DNA from: DASRLE01 sp963825315
GTDB lineage: Bacteria > Verrucomicrobiota > Verrucomicrobiia > Limisphaerales > Palsa-1400
Direction of reading: 5' to 3'
Assembly (NCBI GenBank): GCA_963825315.1
Contig: CAWGST010000002.1
Span: 62,001 to 126,000, forward strand
Length of the DNA: 64,000 bases
Shown here piece by piece: positions 59,638 through 64,000 of this stretch (within the stretch, counting starts at the first letter, position 1; every line of letters starts with the position of its first letter). The position numbers and the translations under genes were made by a program. The notes beneath the pieces are model-generated. The model was not told the DNA's origin. It searched no databases and worked only from the letters and a program-made list of their open reading frames with translations.

Positions 59638-61641
59638 ATGATCGGCCAAAAATCTCCGCTAAAGGCCCCCGTCGGCGCGGGCCGCCGCGATCAACGCTGG
59701 CGTGTGCCGGGGCTTTGTCTTGTGCTGGCCGCGATCACCTTTGCCGTCTTCGGGCAGACGCTGCGGCACGAGTTCGTTAACTTCGACGACGAGGATTATG
59801 TGAGAGACAATCCGGGAGTCGCCCGGGGTCTGACGCTCAGGGGGATCGTCTGGGCGTTCGCTCGCGTTCACTCCGCTAATTGGCACCCGCTGACCTGGCT
59901 CTCCCACATGCTGGACTGTCAGTTATACGGGTTGAATCCCGCCGGACATCATCTCACCAATGTCCTGCTCCACACCGCGACGGTCATCGCGCTCTTCCTG
60001 GTTCTGCGGCAGATGACCGGCGCTTTTTGGCGCAGTGCGTTTGTCGCGGCCGTCTTTGCCATCCATCCGTTGCGGGTGGAATCGGTGGCGTGGGTGGCCG
60101 AGCGCAAGGACGTCCTCAGCGGTTTCTTCTTCATGCTGACCATCGGCGCTTATGTCCGCTATGCGCGCCGTCCGTGGTCGCCTGCCCGCTACGGGCTGGT
60201 GATGCTTCTGTTTGCGTTGGGCCTGATGTGCAAGCCGATGCTGGTCACGCTGCCCGTGGTGCTGTTGCTGCTGGACTACTGGCCGTTGCGACGGGTGGAA
60301 CCCCGAAGGCTTTCGGGGTTGGTGCTGGAAAAGCTGCCATTGCTGGCGCTCTCCGCCGCCGACTGCGTTGTCACGCTTTTGGCGCAACACGGAGCCATTC
60401 AATCGGACGGGTCATTTTCGCTGCCACACCGCTTGGGCAACGCGTTGGCGGCCTGCATGGTTTATCTTGGGCAGATGGTGTGGCCGGCGGGACTGGCGGT
60501 GCTGTATCCCTTCCCGCACAACGGACTGCCGGCGTGGGAAATGGCGTTGGCCGGAACGCTGCTGGCCGGCCTTTCCGCGGTTGCATGGGGACAGCGGCGG
60601 GAGCAACCGTGGTTGCTGGTGGGATGGCTTTGGTATTTGGCGATGCTTCTGCCGGTTGTGGGAGTCATCCAGGTCGGCTGGCAGTCCCATGCGGATCGCT
60701 ACACCTACCTGCCGCAGATTGGGATTTATGTGGCAGCGACCTGGCTGGCGGCGGAGTTGCAAGTGAGCCGTGTGGCCTTTGGGGGCCTGATGGCCGGTGT
60801 ATGCGCCGCGCTCATGGTCTGCGCCTGGAAACAGACCGCGTATTGGCAAGACAGCGAAACCTTGTGGACCCGCGCGCTTGCCTGCACCACAGACAACTAC
60901 ATGGCCCACAACAACCTCGGCAACTTTCTTGACCAAAAGGGCAGAAACGACGAAGCGATCCACCATTTTCAAGCGGCGCTGCAAATCAGGCCCGGCTACG
61001 CGGACGCGCACTACAATCTGGGCCTCGCGATGTTCAAAAAGGGCGAAGTGGACGAAGCGATTGTCCAATACGAGGAGGCGTTGGAAATCAGGCCCAACGA
61101 CTCGAAAGAGCATGGCGACCTCGGCAACGCCCTCTTCCACAAAGGAAGGGTCAAGGAAGCCATTGCCCATTACAAGACGGCCTTGGAACTCGAACCCGGC
61201 TACGTTCTTGCCCATTATGACCTCGGAAATGTTTATCTGCAGGCTGGGCATCCGGCTGAGGCCATTATCCAATTCCAAAAAGTCTTGGAATTCCAACCGG
61301 ATCACATCCTGGCCCTCAACAATTTGGCCTGGATTCTGGCGACATGCCCGGACAGCGCCCTTCGCAATGGAAACAAAGCGATTGGATTGGCCAGGCAGGC
61401 CGACGAACTTTCCGGTGGCAGGGAGCCATCGGTCATCGGAACGCTGGCGGCCGCTTATGCTGAGGCGGGTCAATTTCCCGCGGCAATTTCGGCGGCCCAA
61501 CAAGCCTTGCAACTCGTTGGAACTCGAAACGACAACAACCTCATGAAGGACCTCCAACGACAACTCGATTCCTATCGAAGAGGCGTTCCTTTCCGCGATC
61601 TGAGCCAATCCTCTCAATCCCCTCCGCAGGCCGCCTATTGA
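59638..61641 (+). CDS. TMTC-like O-glycosyltransferase with TPR repeats (copy E)
   Basis: A 667-residue paralogue. ATG 59638 is chosen over 59584 because the upstream DNA aligns with that of copy D up to exactly this codon. The membrane half has GQTLRHEFVNFDDEDYVRDN, NWHPLTWLSHMLDCQLYGLN, GHHLTNVLLHTATVIALFLV and FAIHPLRVESVAWVAERKDV. About five TPR units follow (RPGYADAHYNLGLAMFKKGE and so on), then the shared end (NNLAWILATCPDSALRNGNK). It resembles copy C most at the N-terminus (GQKSPLKAPVGAGRRDQRW) and copy D in the upstream region. The palindrome found in copies C and D is present here with one base changed. It converges on the sedolisin-like gene and stops seven bases after that gene's stop. 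Confidence 0.82.
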   Translation: MIGQKSPLKAPVGAGRRDQRWRVPGLCLVLAAITFAVFGQTLRHEFVNFDDEDYVRDNPGVARGLTLRGIVWAFARVHSANWHPLTWLSHMLDCQLYGLNPAGHHLTNVLLHTATVIALFLVLRQMTGAFWRSAFVAAVFAIHPLRVESVAWVAERKDVLSGFFFMLTIGAYVRYARRPWSPARYGLVMLLFALGLMCKPMLVTLPVVLLLLDYWPLRRVEPRRLSGLVLEKLPLLALSAADCVVTLLAQHGAIQSDGSFSLPHRLGNALAACMVYLGQMVWPAGLAVLYPFPHNGLPAWEMALAGTLLAGLSAVAWGQRREQPWLLVGWLWYLAMLLPVVGVIQVGWQSHADRYTYLPQIGIYVAATWLAAELQVSRVAFGGLMAGVCAALMVCAWKQTAYWQDSETLWTRALACTTDNYMAHNNLGNFLDQKGRNDEAIHHFQAALQIRPGYADAHYNLGLAMFKKGEVDEAIVQYEEALEIRPNDSKEHGDLGNALFHKGRVKEAIAHYKTALELEPGYVLAHYDLGNVYLQAGHPAEAIIQFQKVLEFQPDHILALNNLAWILATCPDSALRNGNKAIGLARQADELSGGREPSVIGTLAAAYAEAGQFPAAISAAQQALQLVGTRNDNNLMKDLQRQLDSYRRGVPFRDLSQSSQSPPQAAY

Positions 61642-64000
61642 GGCACGAACAGCACGCGATAATAGCGCTGCTGGTTCGTTATGGAGTCGGTGGCACTGAT
61701 GGTGGAATTAGTGGCAATGATAAGGCTCCCCAAAGCAGTCCAATTGGTGGTTGTCAAATCGGAGTTGCATTGCACCTGGTAGCCCTCTCCCACCGTTGTG
61801 GACCAAATGAACGCAACCGTGTTGTTGGATTTGGTGATGGACTGAAACACCGGCTGAACCGGCCCGGGTTGAGGCACAAGCGCCACGCAATAAAAGCGCT
61901 GCCGGTTCGTTATGGAGTCGGTGAAACTGATGGTGGAATTAGTCGCAACGATAAGGCTCCCCAAAGCAGTCCAATTGGTGGTCGTCAAATCAGAGCTGTA
62001 AAACACCTGGTAGCTTTCTCCCGCCATTGCGGACCAAATGAACACAACCGCGTTGTTGGATTTTGTGACCGTTTGAAACACCGGCCGCACCGGCGCGAGG
62101 ATTGTCAACGTTCCGTCAAAAACAGAAACCTGGTAGTCAGGCAGTCTGTTGGAGGGGTCCGCGAGGCCGGGCACGATCGGATACGTTCCCTGTGGACTGG
62201 CGGATGTCGCGCTGCAACCATACTTGGCGGTGATATTGTCCCCGTTCTGCAAGCCGGCAACGACGCCTTTCAATACCGGGTTGACCAGTCCGTATGGCCG
62301 CGTGGCATTGCTGGCCGTGACGGTCAGAGGCGCCTGCGACACCACGAGGCCGACAGAGTCGGTCACGCTGCAATAGTCCACCATGTTGCTGGGTGTGAAT
62401 GCCACCGATAATGTGGCGCTGCCCGCATTCAAAAAAGTCCCTTGTTGCGGGTTGTAAACAAAAGCGCCCGGCACGTTCGCCGTGGCGTTCAATTGGCCGG
62501 CGCCAAGCGCCTGGCCATAAGTGAGGGCGGCAGGATTCCAGGTGATCACGGGAGTCCCGACGAAAAGGAATCCATTGGTCAAAACGGCCGTTTGGCCATC
62601 GGCGTTGGTTATCGTCACATTGACAGGACCCACGCCCGCCGCTGGCGTGACTGCGGTGATGCTGGTGGCATTACTGAAGGCGACCATGTTGGCCGCGACA
62701 TTGCCGAAAGCAACCGTGGCATGGCTTTGGAATCCCGTGCCTGAAATCGTCACGGTTGTGCCGCCGGCCGACGGTCCGCTCGCGGGCGCGAGGCTGCCAA
62801 CGGTTGGAGGGGCAGCCGTCACGCTTACGTCATCCAATCCCAGGTAAGTGATATCATCTCGAAATCCGAACTCAAGGACGGTGTTTGTCCCGCTGGCGGC
62901 AAGTGTGAACTGGAGATTTGTCCAGCCGATATCGGGAATGTTGGTGTAGTTCCACGCCGTAATTCCGTTCCAGGAGACCATAAACCCATTGGGCGTCTCG
63001 CCGTCCGGACTGTCCAGCCATAGAGAAATCGAATACGCCTGTCCTGGCACGGTGGGTATCGTCTGGGACAAATAGCCATACGATCCGGAAGTGCCAAGTT
63101 CCGCGCCGTAGGCGCCGGTATGGACAGCGATGGAATCGCTGCTGACATAAGTAAAGGAAGTGTCCCCGGCCAGAGTCCAATCTGTCCAATCGCCGGTTTC
63201 AAAGCCGCCGTTCTGAACCAATTGGCCAGCCAGCAAAACCGCCGGCAGGCTCTCCTCCGCGCCCAAAGCATTGTTAGTGAACAAAACGGCCGAAGAATAA
63301 ACTCCTGAAGGCAAATTGGTGGCGGCGGCATTCAGGCTGCAAGTGAGAGCCACCGCACTCTGGGGCGCCAGGGTGCCGCTGGCGGGCGAAACAGTGAGCC
63401 AGGACGGACTGCCGAGCCAGGACCAATTCACTGAAGCCTGGCTGGCATTGGTTATCCAGCAAATCCACGCCGCCGCATTGAACGGGCCGCTCGGCGGACC
63501 GCCAAACTCCAGGCCCGTCGCAGGAGACACTGTCACCGGATTGGAGATGCTTAAGGTGAACGTCCGATGGTGCAGCAGGCCGTTGCCTAGATTGGTCACG
63601 GTCAAATGCGCCGCATAATCTCCCGGGACAAGGGCGGACGCGGCAGAATTCAAGCTCGCCACCACAGTGGCCGTGCCGCCGGGGTTTAAAACGCCGCTGC
63701 CGGGCGCGGCGGAAACCCACACCGAATCATTGCTCAGGGACCAGTTCAGCGACACCGATCCCGCATTGCTCAATGAAAAACTCTCGGTCGTCACACTGAA
63801 TGGGCCGGCCCACAGGCCGGCGGAGGCAAAGCCCGGTATCGGCAGCATGACCAGGGTATCAGGCGGTGCGAGGGTATTGATCAAGTTGCTGCCGCTGGGT
63901 GTGCCCCAGCCCGTGCAAAGATCATAGCCGGCCACGGCGAAATAGTTGCCGGTATTGTAGGAGTTGGTGGTGTTGCCGTTCGTAATGTCGTGAAAGTTGG
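61635..64000 (-). CDS. sedolisin-like (S53) secreted protease, C-terminal part
   Basis: The frame runs past the window edge on the minus strand, so only the C-terminal 788 or so residues are seen. The first residues read FHDITNGNTTNSYNTGNYFA then VAGYDLCTGWGTPSGSNLIN, the calcium-site end of a sedolisin/kumamolisin peptidase domain. Beyond it come three beta-sandwich units with SLSNAGSVSLNWSLSNDSVW, a lectin-like domain (NGGFETGDWTDWTLAGDTSF), an IPT/TIG domain (PASGPSAGGTTVTISGTGF), two MBG-type domains (ITWNPAALTYGQALG) and two near-identical C-terminal repeats (SNNTVAFIWSTTVGEGYQV). It is likely exported and cell-surface or extracellular. The catalytic Ser-Glu-Asp triad lies outside the window. 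Confidence 0.85.
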   Translation of the reverse strand, partial: NFHDITNGNTTNSYNTGNYFAVAGYDLCTGWGTPSGSNLINTLAPPDTLVMLPIPGFASAGLWAGPFSVTTESFSLSNAGSVSLNWSLSNDSVWVSAAPGSGVLNPGGTATVVASLNSAASALVPGDYAAHLTVTNLGNGLLHHRTFTLSISNPVTVSPATGLEFGGPPSGPFNAAAWICWITNASQASVNWSWLGSPSWLTVSPASGTLAPQSAVALTCSLNAAATNLPSGVYSSAVLFTNNALGAEESLPAVLLAGQLVQNGGFETGDWTDWTLAGDTSFTYVSSDSIAVHTGAYGAELGTSGSYGYLSQTIPTVPGQAYSISLWLDSPDGETPNGFMVSWNGITAWNYTNIPDIGWTNLQFTLAASGTNTVLEFGFRDDITYLGLDDVSVTAAPPTVGSLAPASGPSAGGTTVTISGTGFQSHATVAFGNVAANMVAFSNATSITAVTPAAGVGPVNVTITNADGQTAVLTNGFLFVGTPVITWNPAALTYGQALGAGQLNATANVPGAFVYNPQQGTFLNAGSATLSVAFTPSNMVDYCSVTDSVGLVVSQAPLTVTASNATRPYGLVNPVLKGVVAGLQNGDNITAKYGCSATSASPQGTYPIVPGLADPSNRLPDYQVSVFDGTLTILAPVRPVFQTVTKSNNAVVFIWSAMAGESYQVFYSSDLTTTNWTALGSLIVATNSTISFTDSITNRQRFYCVALVPQPGPVQPVFQSITKSNNTVAFIWSTTVGEGYQVQCNSDLTTTNWTALGSLIIATNSTISATDSITNQQRYYRVLFVPQ

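Overview
The window looks like chromosomal DNA of a soil- or water-type Verrucomicrobiota bacterium, probably of the Pedosphaera/Limisphaera kind. That placement is inference. It rests on pseudopilin-like proteins with the FTLIELLVVIAIIAILA signal, a Planctomycete-type cytochrome c domain, verrucomicrobial autotransporter-like secreted proteins, weak Shine-Dalgarno use, and lpxA and lgt as marks of an outer membrane. No rRNA, tRNA or CRISPR array was seen.

Layout. 0-4.7 kb: a conserved membrane-anchored protein, a DciA-like (DUF721) protein, radC, lpxA and recA. 4.7-7.9 kb: an accessory island with an HNH protein, a broken DUF1016/YhcG gene, a convergent RadC-like JAB protein, two small unknown proteins, a MazF-type toxin-antitoxin pair and a strong inverted repeat. 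8.0-12.75 kb: the kdp potassium-pump operon on the minus strand, with two 27-residue membrane peptides (one is KdpF) and a KdpA with an unusual repeat-containing insertion. 12.9-18.0 kb: two large membrane proteins of the TMTC-like O-glycosyltransferase plus TPR type flanking an AllE-like cupin. 18.1-20.1 kb: a sugar-nucleotide epimerase and a pseudopilin. 20.3-23.2 kb: rplU-rpmA, then obgE-ychF. 23.3-26.9 kb: two more tandem TMTC-like paralogues. 27-34.7 kb: a DUF4139 protein, a GH78 rhamnosidase, and a lipoprotein / glutathionylspermidine-synthase-like / DUF4178 operon.

34.9-38.9 kb: a PQQ-propeller protein, then a 1.3 kb gene-poor stretch full of palindromes, then an IS110-family element with a structured upstream leader. 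38.9-44.5 kb: prfC, a GYF_2/DUF4870 membrane protein, a cytochrome c, lgt-miaA and thiM. 44.6-48.3 kb: a propeller histidine kinase (two frameshifts) and its NarL-type response regulator. 48.4-53.9 kb: a large secreted protein (one frameshift), a second pseudopilin and hflX. 53.9-59.0 kb: a phosphorelay operon (hybrid kinase, HPt, two-receiver regulator). 59.0-59.6 kb: a structured intergenic region ending in a terminator. 59.6-64 kb: a fifth TMTC-like paralogue and the C-terminal part of a sedolisin-like secreted protease running off the window.

The main theme is five paralogous TMTC-like/TPR membrane proteins, two of which share a near-identical 39-bp upstream element. The most unusual items are that shared element, the IS110 leader with 10-bp repeats that recur at its outer edge, the lipoprotein/ATP-grasp/DUF4178 operon, the KdpA insertion, and the hairpin-rich block at 59.0-59.6 kb.
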